64,000 nt of DNA, taken from contig NZ_KN882183.1 in NCBI RefSeq assembly GCF_000934755.1, positions 1,800 through 65,799 on the forward strand, read 5' to 3'. The notes beneath the pieces are model-generated. The model ran no database searches, had not been told where the DNA came from, and saw only the letters and a list, made by a program, of their open reading frames with translations. Origin of the DNA: Desulfonatronovibrio magnus. Its GTDB lineage: Bacteria > Desulfobacterota > Desulfovibrionia > Desulfovibrionales > Desulfonatronovibrionaceae. The position numbers and the translations under genes were made by a program. The number at the start of each line of letters is the position of its first letter. Position 1 is the first letter of the stretch. Below are positions 45,059-54,057 of this stretch, piece after piece.

Positions 45059-47287
45059 ATGCAATTTCTGCGCAAATTATTTGGACTTAGGGCCTTAAAG
45101 AGCTTGCCACTTATGACTGGCAGCATTTTTACTGCTTTCATGGCAGGCTTGTTCATTTTTCAGCCTCAGTTTTTGCGGGTTATTGAACTAAACGTTTTTG
45201 ACGCTGTGTTTCGTTTATCTTATGATGGTAAAGTAAACGAATCAGTTATTATTGTTGATCTTGATGAAGCAAGTCTCTCTGAATTCGGTCAATGGCCGTG
45301 GCCCAGATACAGAGTAGCTCTCATGCTTGAAAAGATCCGCAGGGACGGAGCCGCCTCCATAGCCTTGGATATGGTTTTTGCTGAACTGGATCGGACCTCC
45401 CCGTATATCATTCAGCAACAGCTGGAGGATGAACTTGGCGTAAGCATGAGTTTTTCCAATTTACCCCAGGGGCTTGAAGATAATGATCAGATTCTGGCCA
45501 ATATCTTAGAGGGAGGTCCATTTACCCTGGGTTTTTATTTCGATCTTGTGCGAGATCATGTCCTTCAGCCGGTCAGCAACAACCGGGCACATATTCATCC
45601 TTTGCGCATAGCCACTGTCAGTGAACCGGGAGCTCCTCCTTTAAGCGATTCTTTGTTTCATGCTGCAGGCATTACAGGCAACATAGATATTCTGTCCAAA
45701 GCAGTAGATAGTTCAGGTTTTATGAATGTCGCTGCTGATCCCGACGGCATTATCCGGCGTGTTCCGCTTCTAATGTCCTACGATGACAACTATTATCCCA
45801 GCCTTGCCCTGGCAGCCTTACTTAATGCATTGGGCCTGAACCAGGCAGCGGTTCGATCCTCTGCAGGAGGTGTAGAATCAATTCGCATTGGTGCTCAAAC
45901 TATTCCGCTGGATTCAAGAGGACAACTTCTTTTGAACTATCGCGGACCAGGCAAATCTTTTCCCTATGTTTCAGCATCTGACATCCTCAGTGACAGAACC
46001 AGCCAGGGACTTTTTCAGGATAAAATTGTCTTTATTGGCACTTCTGCTGCCGGACTTAAGGACATACGGTCTACGCCACTGGACAATGTCTTTCCAGGAG
46101 TTGAGGCCCATGCCACTGTAGTTGACAATATTCTTACCGGCGATTTTCTGCACAGGCCTGACTGGGCACTGGGCACTGAACTGATTCTTATCCTTGCGGC
46201 AGGAATAGCTTCAACCATCATCATAATCTGGTTGTCCGGACTGTGGCTTGTTTTGCCCTTAATGCTATGTGCAGCCGGGTTATGGTTTGGCACAATGTAT
46301 CTATTTCAGTCCCAGGGCATTTATTTTTCACCTTTTATGCCCTTATTGACGCTTGCCGGAAACTTCAGTCTGCTGACATTCCAAAACTTCTGGATTGAAG
46401 AAAAGGAAAAGAGAAAGCTGCAAAACACATTTGAACACTATTTAAGCCCTGATGTAGTAAAACGGGTGGTCAAAAATCCATCTCTGCTGAAACTTGGCGG
46501 CGATAAAAAAAACCTGTCTATTCTTTTTACCGATATCAGAAGTTTTACCAATATTTCAGAAGCCATGGAGCCAGAGGAACTTGTCAACTTCATGAATGAC
46601 TATCTTACTGCCATGACTGAGGTAATTTTAAAGAACAAGGGAACACTGGATAAGTATATGGGTGATGCAATCATGGCTTTCTTTGGAGCCCCGGAGGACA
46701 TGCCCGACCATGCCCGAGTTGCCCAGAAAACCGCTATTGAAATGCTTGACAGGCTGCATGAGTGCCAGGAAAAGTGGTGCATACCAGGACAATCCAGCAT
46801 AGAGATCGGCGTAGGCATTAGCAGCGGTGAAGTCATTGTAGGCAATATGGGCTCAGCTAAAAGATTTGACTATACAGTTATGGGAGATCAGGTCAACCTG
46901 GCCTCAAGATTGGAAGGCCTGACCAAAATGTATGGAGTCAAAATACTGGTCAGTGAATTTACCAGAAATCAGGCGCGAGATGATTTTGCCTATCGAGAAT
47001 TAGACCTGGTCAGGGTCAAGGGAAAACAAAAGCCTGTCGCAGTGTTTGAGCCTTTTAGAAATTATCATTTTACCCAGGAAGAACTTGCCTTTATCGCGCC
47101 TTTTGAACAAGGTCTGGCTGCTTACCGCTCCCAGAAATGGGAACAGGCAATTTCAGAGTTTCAAAAAGCTTTGACCCTTAAACCTCAGGATTATCCCTGT
47201 CTTAAGTACATTGATCGATGCAGACAAATGGCAAAGTCTCCACCTGGCCCTGACTGGGATGGAGTATGGGTCATGCAGACCAAGTAA
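45059..47287 (+). CDS. CHASE2-domain adenylate/guanylate cyclase
   Basis: A 742-residue membrane receptor cyclase. N-terminal helix (about 17-37), extracytoplasmic CHASE2 domain (about 40-370: VIIVDLDEASLSEFGQWPWPR, PDGIIRRVPLL, KIVFIGTSAAGLKDIRSTPLD), three membrane helices (about 375-450), then a class III cyclase domain (about 475-660: ILFTDIRSFTNISEAM with the metal aspartate, DKYMGDAIMAFFGAPEDMPDHA, FDYTVMGDQVNLASRLEG). The C-terminus (AAYRSQKWEQAISEFQKAL) is a single TPR-like unit. It converts ATP (or GTP) to a cyclic nucleotide in response to an external signal. The signal is unknown. Confidence 0.93.
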   Translation: MQFLRKLFGLRALKSLPLMTGSIFTAFMAGLFIFQPQFLRVIELNVFDAVFRLSYDGKVNESVIIVDLDEASLSEFGQWPWPRYRVALMLEKIRRDGAASIALDMVFAELDRTSPYIIQQQLEDELGVSMSFSNLPQGLEDNDQILANILEGGPFTLGFYFDLVRDHVLQPVSNNRAHIHPLRIATVSEPGAPPLSDSLFHAAGITGNIDILSKAVDSSGFMNVAADPDGIIRRVPLLMSYDDNYYPSLALAALLNALGLNQAAVRSSAGGVESIRIGAQTIPLDSRGQLLLNYRGPGKSFPYVSASDILSDRTSQGLFQDKIVFIGTSAAGLKDIRSTPLDNVFPGVEAHATVVDNILTGDFLHRPDWALGTELILILAAGIASTIIIIWLSGLWLVLPLMLCAAGLWFGTMYLFQSQGIYFSPFMPLLTLAGNFSLLTFQNFWIEEKEKRKLQNTFEHYLSPDVVKRVVKNPSLLKLGGDKKNLSILFTDIRSFTNISEAMEPEELVNFMNDYLTAMTEVILKNKGTLDKYMGDAIMAFFGAPEDMPDHARVAQKTAIEMLDRLHECQEKWCIPGQSSIEIGVGISSGEVIVGNMGSAKRFDYTVMGDQVNLASRLEGLTKMYGVKILVSEFTRNQARDDFAYRELDLVRVKGKQKPVAVFEPFRNYHFTQEELAFIAPFEQGLAAYRSQKWEQAISEFQKALTLKPQDYPCLKYIDRCRQMAKSPPGPDWDGVWVMQTK

Positions 47288-47387
47288 TCGGGATCGGTAT
47301 GTGTGTTGGGCTAGTATATCCATGCAGGCCATAAGCCATTTAAGTTTACTAAACCGGCCACGGGCATTTTTCTCAATTGTTTGTCAT

Positions 47388-47566
47388 TTAGTAAATTACC
47401 GCTTCAATCCTGTAGAAAAAAACAGTGAAGTTTTTTTAACCTTGAAGGAACAAAAATGCCCATGAACCTTATTCTTAAGCCTTCAGACTTCAGTCTGAAA
47501 AATACGGTTATCGCCCCAACTTAACGATCCTTGTTTAAATTGGGTTGTGGGAACAGCCCGCATTGG
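47388..47566 (+). repeat. R1 repeat, copy i
   Basis: TTTAGTAAATTACCGCTTC, AAAAACAGTGAAG, short heptamer core (47478-47496), GGGTTGTGGGAACAGCCCGC at the end. It lies between the cyclase gene and its likely terminator. Confidence 0.8.
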
Positions 47567-47580
47567 TGCTGACAAATGAA

Positions 47581-47631
47581 AACCGGTCCGAAACAGCTTA
47601 AATAGTTAAGTGATTCGGACCGGTTTTTTTT
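47581..47631 (+). terminator. Terminator hairpin (12-bp stem)
   Basis: AACCGGTCCGAA and TTCGGACCGGTT enclose a 21-base loop, followed by TTTTTT. It lies 294 bases after the cyclase stop, beyond an R1 repeat. Confidence 0.85.
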
Positions 47632-47641
47632 GTTTGCCCCC

Positions 47642-47876
47642 ATACTTGAACTGACAGTTGCCCACACATGACCCCACTACGAGTGGGGTATGGCCAATTT
47701 GAAATAAATCGAGCACATTTTCAACAAGCGTAATACTTTTGATATTTTTTATTTTATTCTTATCACTTATTTAGCATAAGATTATAGTACTTATAGCACT
47801 AAATAAGAATTTTAACCGCTCTTCGCGGTTAAAATAAATTTTGGGGTCAAGTGTGGGCAACTGTCAGATACTTGAA
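47642..47876. mobile_element. M3 inverted-repeat element (217 bp) with 9-bp target duplication
   Basis: The element proper is 47651-47867. Its ends are CTGACAGTTGCCCACACATG and the complement of CAAGTGTGGGCAACTGTCAG, inverted repeats of 26 bp with one mismatch. ATACTTGAA occurs directly outside each end (47642-47650 and 47868-47876), a perfect 9-bp duplication. The interior has no gene but contains a TTTTAACCGC/GCGGTTAAAA hairpin. A CTGA start and 9-bp duplications recall IS4/IS50-group termini, so it is probably a non-autonomous derivative (inference). Confidence 0.88.
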
Positions 47877-47886
47877 GGGTACAGTT

Positions 47887-48183
47887 TCAGTTTGGAACTT
47901 CAAGGGATCTGCTCACTCCTTCGTCAACTTCCTTTTCCTTCTCGTCAGCGTTCCTGCTTGCCACCCAGATCGTCAGGCCTATGGAGAAAATGATAAGAAA
48001 TGTCACGATTATAGTTAGAGGATCAGTAAGTTTTGGCGCTCCCATCATCTGACCATGCATGTCATAGTAGTGCCAGGCAATTTCAGTGGCCTTCACACTT
48101 CCAAGGCTGGCAACCAGAAGATAAGCAGCAGTTGCAACAAATACAAAAAATGCCCTGTAAGCTTTGTTCAGAAAGTTTGACAT
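47887..48183 (-). CDS. Small membrane protein of unknown function
   Basis: A 98-residue protein with two membrane segments, about residues 10-30 (AFFVFVATAAYLLVASLGSV) and 56-76 (PLTIIVTFLIIFSIGLTIWVA), and a short acidic C-terminal tail (NADEKEKEVDEG). The loop between carries IAWHYYDMHGQMMG. GGAGG lies six bases before ATG 48183. I do not recognise a family. The M3 element lies immediately after its stop and may supply the 3' end of its message. Confidence 0.7.
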   Translation of the reverse strand: MSNFLNKAYRAFFVFVATAAYLLVASLGSVKATEIAWHYYDMHGQMMGAPKLTDPLTIIVTFLIIFSIGLTIWVASRNADEKEKEVDEGVSRSLEVPN

Positions 48184-48657
48184 ATCCAACCTCCTTTACT
48201 GTATAAAGGTTAATATCCCTATCAATTGCAGCTTAGATGCATTTAAGTTTTGGTTAGAATCAGATTGGCCAATACTTTACGTAACAAATAGCATAGAATC
48301 GATGTGCGATTCAGTAAAAGAGGCGAATAATTCGAATTTAATAAGTAGAATCAGTTTAGCGTTGAATACTCGTAGCAAGCAGTGTCAGGTTTGAGAAAGG
48401 AGTGGCAGTTTGAATTTCTGGTTGATTAGAAGCTTTGAAACTGACAATTGGCAGGGCGTTAACACTGATATTAATGTTTATATGTTAACGATGAGATTTT
48501 CAGAATGTTATAAGCTCTACCCTTGTGAAAAATTGAACTTAATAGAACTATAATGCATATTTTACGACTGTCAAGACCATATTTAAAACTTTTTTAGAAA
48601 TGCATCAGTTACGGCCTTTCTATAAGCCGGAGCCTGTGAGTAACTGTCCTGGTAAGC
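48184..48657. other. Intergenic region without recognisable features
   Basis: 474 bases, AT-rich. A 76-codon plus-strand open frame lacks a ribosome binding site and coding bias. GAGCCTGTGAGTAACTG at 48630-48647 is the last part of an R2 copy. Confidence 0.4.
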
Positions 48658-48711
48658 GGAGCCTGCATCCTGCAGGCTATTAAAGTCCAGGCGGCTGGGA
48701 ACCGCCGCCAC
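48658..48711. repeat. R4 double-hairpin repeat
   Basis: GGAGCCTGCATCCTGCAGGC and GGCGGCTGGGAACCGCC, downstream of the PHA-type gene on the opposite strand. It follows an R2 end, the usual R2-R4 order. Confidence 0.7.
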
Positions 48712-48768
48712 CTTGAATAACAGTCCCAGCGCGGATTTCAACGTCTAAGCTGTTACAAAAACCAACTC

Positions 48769-49080
48769 TTATGTGTCACCATTAAGCAGACTGTAAAGTA
48801 TCTCGTGTACCTCTTGTTTGATTTTGTTTTTGTAAATTGAGGCAGTCCAGGGATATTTTACATTAAGTTCAACCCAGCCACTATATATGAACAATCTGCC
48901 GTGCAGAGTGTAGCCGCCTATATTAAGAGTGACATCCGGGTTCTCAGAATCAAGGTTATTATGTAAAGTAATAACTTGTGTACCATGTTCCTTGAGCAAA
49001 TCATCTGCAAGGTATTGAATTCTCTTTAATACTGTATCCGGATTGAGTGGTGTTTTAACAACTATGGAAGCGTGTGGCAT
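48769..49080 (-). CDS. Polyhydroxyalkanoic acid system family protein
   Basis: A 103-residue protein that fits the PHA_gran_rgn family: an N-terminal strand PHASIVVKTPLNPDTVLKRI, the middle VTLNIGGYTLHGRLFIYSGWVELNVKYPWTASIYKNKI and a C-terminal helix EVHEILYSLL. The G-x-L-x-V-x6-V-x-L-x2-P-W pattern is the family core. Such proteins were named from putative polyester granule regulation, but many occur without PHA genes; no phaC is nearby. ATG 49080 is used; a TTG one codon earlier is possible. Confidence 0.7.
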   Translation of the reverse strand: MPHASIVVKTPLNPDTVLKRIQYLADDLLKEHGTQVITLHNNLDSENPDVTLNIGGYTLHGRLFIYSGWVELNVKYPWTASIYKNKIKQEVHEILYSLLNGDT

Positions 49081-49124
49081 CAAAAATATTCGTGATTAAA
49101 TGTTGGAATGGCTGAATTTCTTGG

Positions 49125-49315
49125 TTCATCCGTCTAAAGCTTGCATTGCCGGGAAAAGGCTTAAATCCATTTTGAATATATGTTTGGACCAAGACATAAG
49201 AATATGTTGTTTCTCGCCCACTCGAAGGCTCGCCTAATTAAATACGGCGTAGCCGTAAACGCAGTTTTATTCATCCGGGCGAGCTTGAGTCGCATAGGGG
49301 GCTGAAAAGATATTT
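49125..49315 (+). repeat. R5 repeat, copy 1
   Basis: GGCTTAAATCCATTTTGAAT, ATATGTTTGG, CAAGACATAAGAATATGTTG, then TCTCGCCCACTCGAAGGC and a GGGCGAGCTTGAGTCGCATA end. It matches 57510-57675 over most of its length, and the start also matches 57885-57940. An inverted CTCGCC/GGGCGAG pair encloses the second half. Confidence 0.7.
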
Positions 49316-49513
49316 TTCTGGGTGTATCTGTTTAGCGCTTTTAAGGAAAGCAGGGGACAGGCACTCCGGGACCCACTTAAACATCATTTTGTGCTTCAAA
49401 TATCTCATTTTTGGGGACAAGTGGGTCCCGAAAGAGCCAGTCCCCCTCCGGGCTGTATGCCTCAGGGCAGGAAGCCATGCCACATGTAAAGCGCTAAACA
49501 GATACTTCTGGGT
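49316..49513. mobile_element. M1 element, best-preserved copy (182 bp) with 8-bp target duplication
   Basis: The element proper is 49324-49505. Ends GTATCTGTTTAGCGCTTT and its near-perfect complement AAAGCGCTAAACAGATAC (18 bp). TTCTGGGT flanks both sides (49316-49323 and 49506-49513). The inside contains CAGGGGACAGGCACTCC with AGAGCCAGTCCCCCTCC and GGGACCCACTT with AAGTGGGTCCC as further inverted pairs. No coding capacity. The right duplication is part of an R1 tail. Confidence 0.92.
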
Positions 49514-49540
49514 TAAGGGCACAACCCGCATCAGATAATT

Positions 49541-49954
49541 TTACTTGAGAACTCTCTTGCTATGTACATTGAGGTGCAGGCCCAAAAAACCCAGGAAGCC
49601 TATACCAAACATAATATGAGCATCTTCCTCATCCAGAACAGCCATAATTAGAGCTGCCCCAAGGCAGGCCAGCATTCCTCTCTTGGAGACTCGTCCCTTG
49701 TTCCAGGAGGCTGTTCTCGGTTTTTCTGACCTTTTCTGATCAGGAAGAAACTCTGCCAGCTTGCTGCTTATTACTGCCTGATCAATGACACGAGGGTCGT
49801 ATTCAATCAGGGCACTGCAGGTTCTTGTATTCAACGATAAATTTTGTATGCCCTCCAGTTCAGACAGTGTGGACTGAACAGCATTGGCGCTCTGATTAAA
49901 TTGCAGAGCATCATGTCTTACTCTAAGTCTACCGGGAATTGCACTTACCAGCAT
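49541..49954 (-). CDS. HMA-like domain membrane protein, P-type ATPase partner
   Basis: A 137-residue protein. Residues 1-70 resemble a metal-associated (HMA-type) ferredoxin fold without the CxxC metal motif: VSAIPGRLRVRHDALQFNQSA, LSLNTRTCSALIEYDPRVID. Residues about 90-130 contain two hydrophobic stretches (GMLACLGAALIMAVLD; HIMFGIGFLGFLGLHLNV). The start PGRLRVR is the same type as LPGRIRYRVD at the N-terminus of the P-type ATPase encoded upstream, so both share a domain. GAAGGAG precedes ATG 49954. It lies 900 bases downstream of the ATPase with an R1 repeat between, and is probably functionally linked to it. Confidence 0.7.
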   Translation of the reverse strand: MLVSAIPGRLRVRHDALQFNQSANAVQSTLSELEGIQNLSLNTRTCSALIEYDPRVIDQAVISSKLAEFLPDQKRSEKPRTASWNKGRVSKRGMLACLGAALIMAVLDEEDAHIMFGIGFLGFLGLHLNVHSKRVLK

Positions 49955-50593
49955 ATCATCACTCCTTCGGGCGCTTGAACGTTAACTGTCCTGCGATACT
50001 ATAAACATTAACTAACTCATTAAACTTCGAATCAGGAACTTTTGCAGTATGAAAAGATTAATCAGCAGCATTTATTTACAGACCAGTCATTTTTTTGTAA
50101 TCAATAGTAGTGTCTGTTCACCACATTATTCTACTTTCAGATAATACATCGCGTGGACTGTCCCAATTTATGTCAATTATTTCAGAAGGTTGATGTCACA
50201 CAACCTTGTCGTATCTGGAGCACAGCACGGTGTACTCACTTCCTTAATTCAGCAGGGGTTGGGGGTGGTTTGATCTAAATGATCACTTCCTTATTACTAT
50301 TATTCCCAGACTCCAGCTTAGGAACAAGGGGTATAAGTTACTCACAGGTTCTGTCCCTGCCCTTGAAAATACTACGAGGTCTACACCTTAACTTGACCCA
50401 TTTTTTGTCCAACCAATGGGGGAAGCCTCAAAGCGCTTGCAATCAGGAACTTTGAACTCTCAAAAAAACTGATACAAAATCAGATTCATTCTGATTCTTC
50501 ATGAAAGCAGGAGTTACAAGTTATCAGTTAAATGTTAATAATAGGAGCAATACGCGTTTCTTACTGTGTTATTCCGGGACATTCCCTATTTTT
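49955..50593. other. Intergenic region, mostly unassigned
   Basis: A short R6-like piece (GTGGACTGTCCCAATTTATG, about 50153) and a reversed R2 half (AGTTACTCACAGGTTCTGTC, 50337-50357) are visible. No gene, hairpin or promoter is convincing in the rest. Confidence 0.35.
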
Positions 50594-50838
50594 TGCAACT
50601 TACCGTTTCAGTCCTGTAAAAAATAACAAGAAAATTTTACCCTTGAAAGAGCAATAATGCTTAGAAACCCTATTCTTCAGCCTTGAGTCTTCATTCATCA
50701 GCCATCAGTCTCCTACCTTCAGCCTTCAGCCTTCAGACTACAGCTCTCAGCCTTCAGCCATCAGTCTGAAAAGTACGGTTATCGCCCCAAATTAACGATC
50801 ATTGTTTTAAATTGGGTTGTGGGTACAGCCCGCATTAG
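50594..50838 (+). repeat. R1 repeat, copy j (longest heptamer core)
   Basis: TGCAACTTACCGTTTCAGTCC, then CTTCAG-type units over about 95 bases (50675-50770), AATTAACGATCATTG and the end GGGTTGTGGGTACAGCCCGC. It ends 15 bases before the stop of the P-type ATPase gene. Confidence 0.8.
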
Positions 50839-50853
50839 CAGCAGATACTTTGT

Positions 50854-52905
50854 TTATTCCGGATCCAAGGGGCGCAGGCTGTTGAGACTTACCAGCAAGG
50901 TTGTCATATTATGCAGGGTCGCTGAGAGCATTGGCGAAATCCTGCCTGCAAGACCCAGTAATATAAGCGCTGAGTTCACCCCTACAATAATAGAGTAGTT
51001 TTGCTTGATTCTAAACATGGAACCCGAAGCAATTCTCCTGGCAGTGAATATTCCATCAAGATTTGAATTGGTCAGGAGTATATCGCACATCTCTTTTGTC
51101 AGATCAGCTCCGTGCTTCATTGAAATGCCCACATCCGCCGCTGACAGGGCCGGGGTATCGTTCATCCCGTCACCAATCATGGCTGTCACAGCCCCCTGCT
51201 TCTTTAAATTTCTGACATAAACAGCCTTGTCTTCCGGCGAAAGTTCTGCCTTGTAATGGATCAAACCCAGCTTTTCACAAACCTGACGCGCTGTTTGAGA
51301 GCCATCACCTGTCAGAAGATGAATCTCCTTTGGGTTAGAGGCCCGTAAACGTCTGATAAAGTCTGCTGCATCTTCCCGCAAAGGATCTTCAATCAGAATC
51401 AAACCTGCCAGTTGCTTGCCTTTTGACACATAAAGTATTGAAAGGCCTTTTGCAAGATGAGTAGATATCTGTTGACTATATGGAACAAGATCAATCTGTC
51501 CGTGCTGTTCGATAAAGTGCCTGCTGCCCACCATGACTTCCTGACCGTCTAAGGTTGAAAGAATGCCGTGAGCAAGAATATTTTTGACCTGTGAATGACG
51601 TTCTTTATGGATGATCCCTTCATCGTCCGCCATCTTGACCACGGCCGAGGCAACAGGATGCGGGAAATGCTCTTCAAGGCAGGCCGCCATCCTGAGGACC
51701 TCATGTCTTTCAAAACCATTAAAAGCGATTACTTCCTTACCTTCAGGTCTGGCCTGGGTCAAAGTCCCTGTCTTGTCAAAAACATAAGTATCCACCTTGT
51801 CCATGGTTTCAAGAAACTTTCCTCCCTTAATGGCCACCCCTTTGCAAGTTGCTTCGCGCATTGCTGAAAGCGTGGTCAGGGGCGTTGACAGCTTAATGGC
51901 GCAGGAATAGTCAACCAGCAGAACAGACAGGGCCCGGTTTAAATTTTTACTGAAAAGATAGGTAAACAAACTTAGCATGAGAGTCATCGGAACAATCCTG
52001 TCCGCTACATACTCAGCTCTGGCCTGCAGCCCTGACTTGAGTTTTTCCGACTCCTCAATAATCTTCATAAGCTGGTAGACCCGGGTTTCATCTTCTTTCC
52101 TGGTTACTCTGATATGAACCTCACCCTCTTCCACTACAGTGCCTGCAAACACACTGCCTCCAATTTCCTTGGGTACTGCCAGTGGTTCTCCAGTCATGGT
52201 GGACTGATTCACCATGGCGACTCCCTTAGTGACAACACCATCAACCGGTATTTGAAGTCCGCTGCGGGCTACTACAATCTCCCCTGGCTGGATATCCTTA
52301 ACATGCTTCTCAATCTCTGTGCCATTTTGAGAGATCCAGACCTTGTCGTTGGAGTACATAAGAGCGTTGGCCAGATTCTCCACAGATCGTTTGCGAGTCC
52401 ATTTTTCTAAGTATTCTCCCAGGTTAAGCAGGGTTGTAATTATCATAACTGAACGAAACTCTCCCTTAACCAATGAAATGCCAATGGCTAAGGAGTCAAG
52501 AAGGTTCAGGTCAGCCCGGCCTTGCATGAACGACCTGAACCCCTTGACAAGAAATGGCCAGGCCCGTCTCAAAGACATGAGAAACCGGACCCAGACGGGT
52601 AGGAAACGTCGTAGCAGAAAAAAGGGCAGGAAAAGGGGATTGCGTCTAACAACAGGCAAAGGGATTCCTCCTGCCTGAGTAGTGCATGAAGGACTGTCGA
52701 ACTCTCGGGCAATGCCCCAAACATCTTCATTTTCCGACGTATATGAATAGACCAGCAAACTGCGGGTTCTGGCAGAGTAGTCCACCTTAATGACGTCCGG
52801 CTCATCTTGGATTGCTGCAGCAAGCAAGTGGATGTCAATTCCGGGATCAACTCTATATCTGATCCTGCCAGGCAGTTCGTGCACTATTCTTATTGTTGAG
52901 TTCAA
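50854..52905 (-). CDS. Heavy-metal P1B-type ATPase with SCA transport motif
   Basis: A 683-residue pump. N-terminal HMA-like fold without CxxC (LPGRIRYRVDPGIDIHLLAAA), membrane helices, actuator TGE at 238-240, phosphorylation site DKTGT with Asp377, an HP locus FPHPVASAV that marks the P1B group, and the hinge TGDGSQTA / GDGMNDTPALSAADVGISM. The transmembrane metal motif, usually CPC or SPC, reads YSCAIKLSTP (Ser334-Cys335-Ala336), so the conserved proline is missing. TTG 52905 follows GGAG. A small single-span protein is encoded upstream and an HMA-like protein downstream. The transported metal is not predictable; Mn, Zn or Fe(II) are possible. Confidence 0.9.
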   Translation of the reverse strand: MNSTIRIVHELPGRIRYRVDPGIDIHLLAAAIQDEPDVIKVDYSARTRSLLVYSYTSENEDVWGIAREFDSPSCTTQAGGIPLPVVRRNPLFLPFFLLRRFLPVWVRFLMSLRRAWPFLVKGFRSFMQGRADLNLLDSLAIGISLVKGEFRSVMIITTLLNLGEYLEKWTRKRSVENLANALMYSNDKVWISQNGTEIEKHVKDIQPGEIVVARSGLQIPVDGVVTKGVAMVNQSTMTGEPLAVPKEIGGSVFAGTVVEEGEVHIRVTRKEDETRVYQLMKIIEESEKLKSGLQARAEYVADRIVPMTLMLSLFTYLFSKNLNRALSVLLVDYSCAIKLSTPLTTLSAMREATCKGVAIKGGKFLETMDKVDTYVFDKTGTLTQARPEGKEVIAFNGFERHEVLRMAACLEEHFPHPVASAVVKMADDEGIIHKERHSQVKNILAHGILSTLDGQEVMVGSRHFIEQHGQIDLVPYSQQISTHLAKGLSILYVSKGKQLAGLILIEDPLREDAADFIRRLRASNPKEIHLLTGDGSQTARQVCEKLGLIHYKAELSPEDKAVYVRNLKKQGAVTAMIGDGMNDTPALSAADVGISMKHGADLTKEMCDILLTNSNLDGIFTARRIASGSMFRIKQNYSIIVGVNSALILLGLAGRISPMLSATLHNMTTLLVSLNSLRPLDPE

Positions 52906-53158
52906 TTTTTAAGCTCCGTTTGCATTTCTGAAGACCTCTCCGCGACATAATCCGGACAAAGCCTTTACGTAAAAATTTGAAGATACTTCTTCACACTCTT
53001 AGACACCTGGCCTGATGAACTGAAAATGCAAGCATAAGGTCCATTATAAAGTCACGACACCCTATTAACAAGCAACAATATAAATGGCCGAAACGCAATC
53101 GCCCATTACTATTTAATCAGACCAGCACCTTTCTGCTGCTGTTTTTTTAAGTTTAAAC

Positions 53159-53422
53159 TTATTGCTGTGTTTCCTTTCCAGCTTCAGCAATGCCAATTTT
53201 CCCGTCCTTTTCCTGCCTGGCCTCAGCAACCATGTCCTCTACATTCTCTTTTGCCTTCTCTACAGATGTCATGATCCTTTCTTTCAGATCAAGTCCCTGG
53301 GAAATGGCACCTACCGCAAGTCCCCTTGCTTTACTTTGCGGGTTTTCAATAATTCGGGTACCAAGATATCCTGCCACCAGCCCTGCGCTAAACAAAATTA
53401 ATCCTTTTCCAAAGTCACTCAT
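53159..53422 (-). CDS. Small single-span membrane protein (DUF1490/DUF6110-like), putative ATPase scaffold
   Basis: An 87-residue protein: N-terminal hydrophobic segment with glycines, DFGKGLILFSAGLVAGYLGT (residues 3-22), then NPQSKARGLAVGAISQGLDL and a charged amphipathic helix (ERIMTSVEKAKENVEDMVAEARQE). ATG 53422 follows GGAGG at four bases. In mycobacteria, small DUF1490-type membrane proteins (PacL) are encoded beside metal P-type ATPases and stabilise them; this protein has similar size, topology and position. No cysteine or histidine metal motif is visible at the C-terminus. Confidence 0.6.
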   Translation of the reverse strand: MSDFGKGLILFSAGLVAGYLGTRIIENPQSKARGLAVGAISQGLDLKERIMTSVEKAKENVEDMVAEARQEKDGKIGIAEAGKETQQ

Positions 53423-53591
53423 ACTTCCTCCTTTTGTTTGCATGTAACGATAATTAATATCACTACCTTTCAAGCATTCTGAAGTCAAGTATTTTTTTAA
53501 AACGTTTTATCCTGTGCGCCTGAGACCAAACCAGAAAACTGCATTGAGTGACGCTCCTGCTCTGGAAATTAGTAACATACAGTTTGAATCC

Positions 53592-53783
53592 TTTAGTAAC
53601 TTACCGTTAAAATGATGTAGAAAATACAAGAAAGTTTTTTAACCTTGAAAAAGCAATAATGCCCAGGAATCTTATTCTTTAGCTTTAAGCCTTCACCCTT
53701 CAGTCTTCAGTCTGAAAAGTACGGTTATCGCCACAACTTAACGATCCTTGTTTAAATTGGGTTGTGGGCACAGCCCGAATTAG
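53592..53783 (+). repeat. R1 repeat, copy k
   Basis: TTAGTAACTTACCGTTAAAATG, AAGAAAGTTTTTTAACC, CTTCAGT core (53690-53714), GGGTTGTGGGCACAGCCCG end. 53784-54057 is non-coding; one GGTTTTCACCTGGG/CCGGGGGTGAAA pair (53999-54048) could form a long-range hairpin. Confidence 0.8.
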
Positions 53784-54057
53784 ATCATTCCCAACGAGAA
53801 ACAATAATAAAGATTGAGATCACATTGAGTCATGGCAGAAACTGGCTGTAGTGGAAAAATACAGGTTCATCCGCCCCGGGCGAGGAGCATGTAGTGCATA
53901 TAGACCGGCTCGGTGGATGTGAATATAAGATTATTCTAGCCTGCCCTCCTCTCTGTGGGTCCTGCCTGCCCTGTGAAATAGACGCAGTCTCAGCTTAACG
54001 GTTTTCACCTGGGCGGTTCTATGCCTACTTAGGCCGGGGGTGAAATATTCTTTTTGT

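Noticed and set aside
48164-48394. A 76-residue plus-strand gene
   Set aside because: No binding site and no recognisable composition; it overlaps the leader of the small membrane protein gene.
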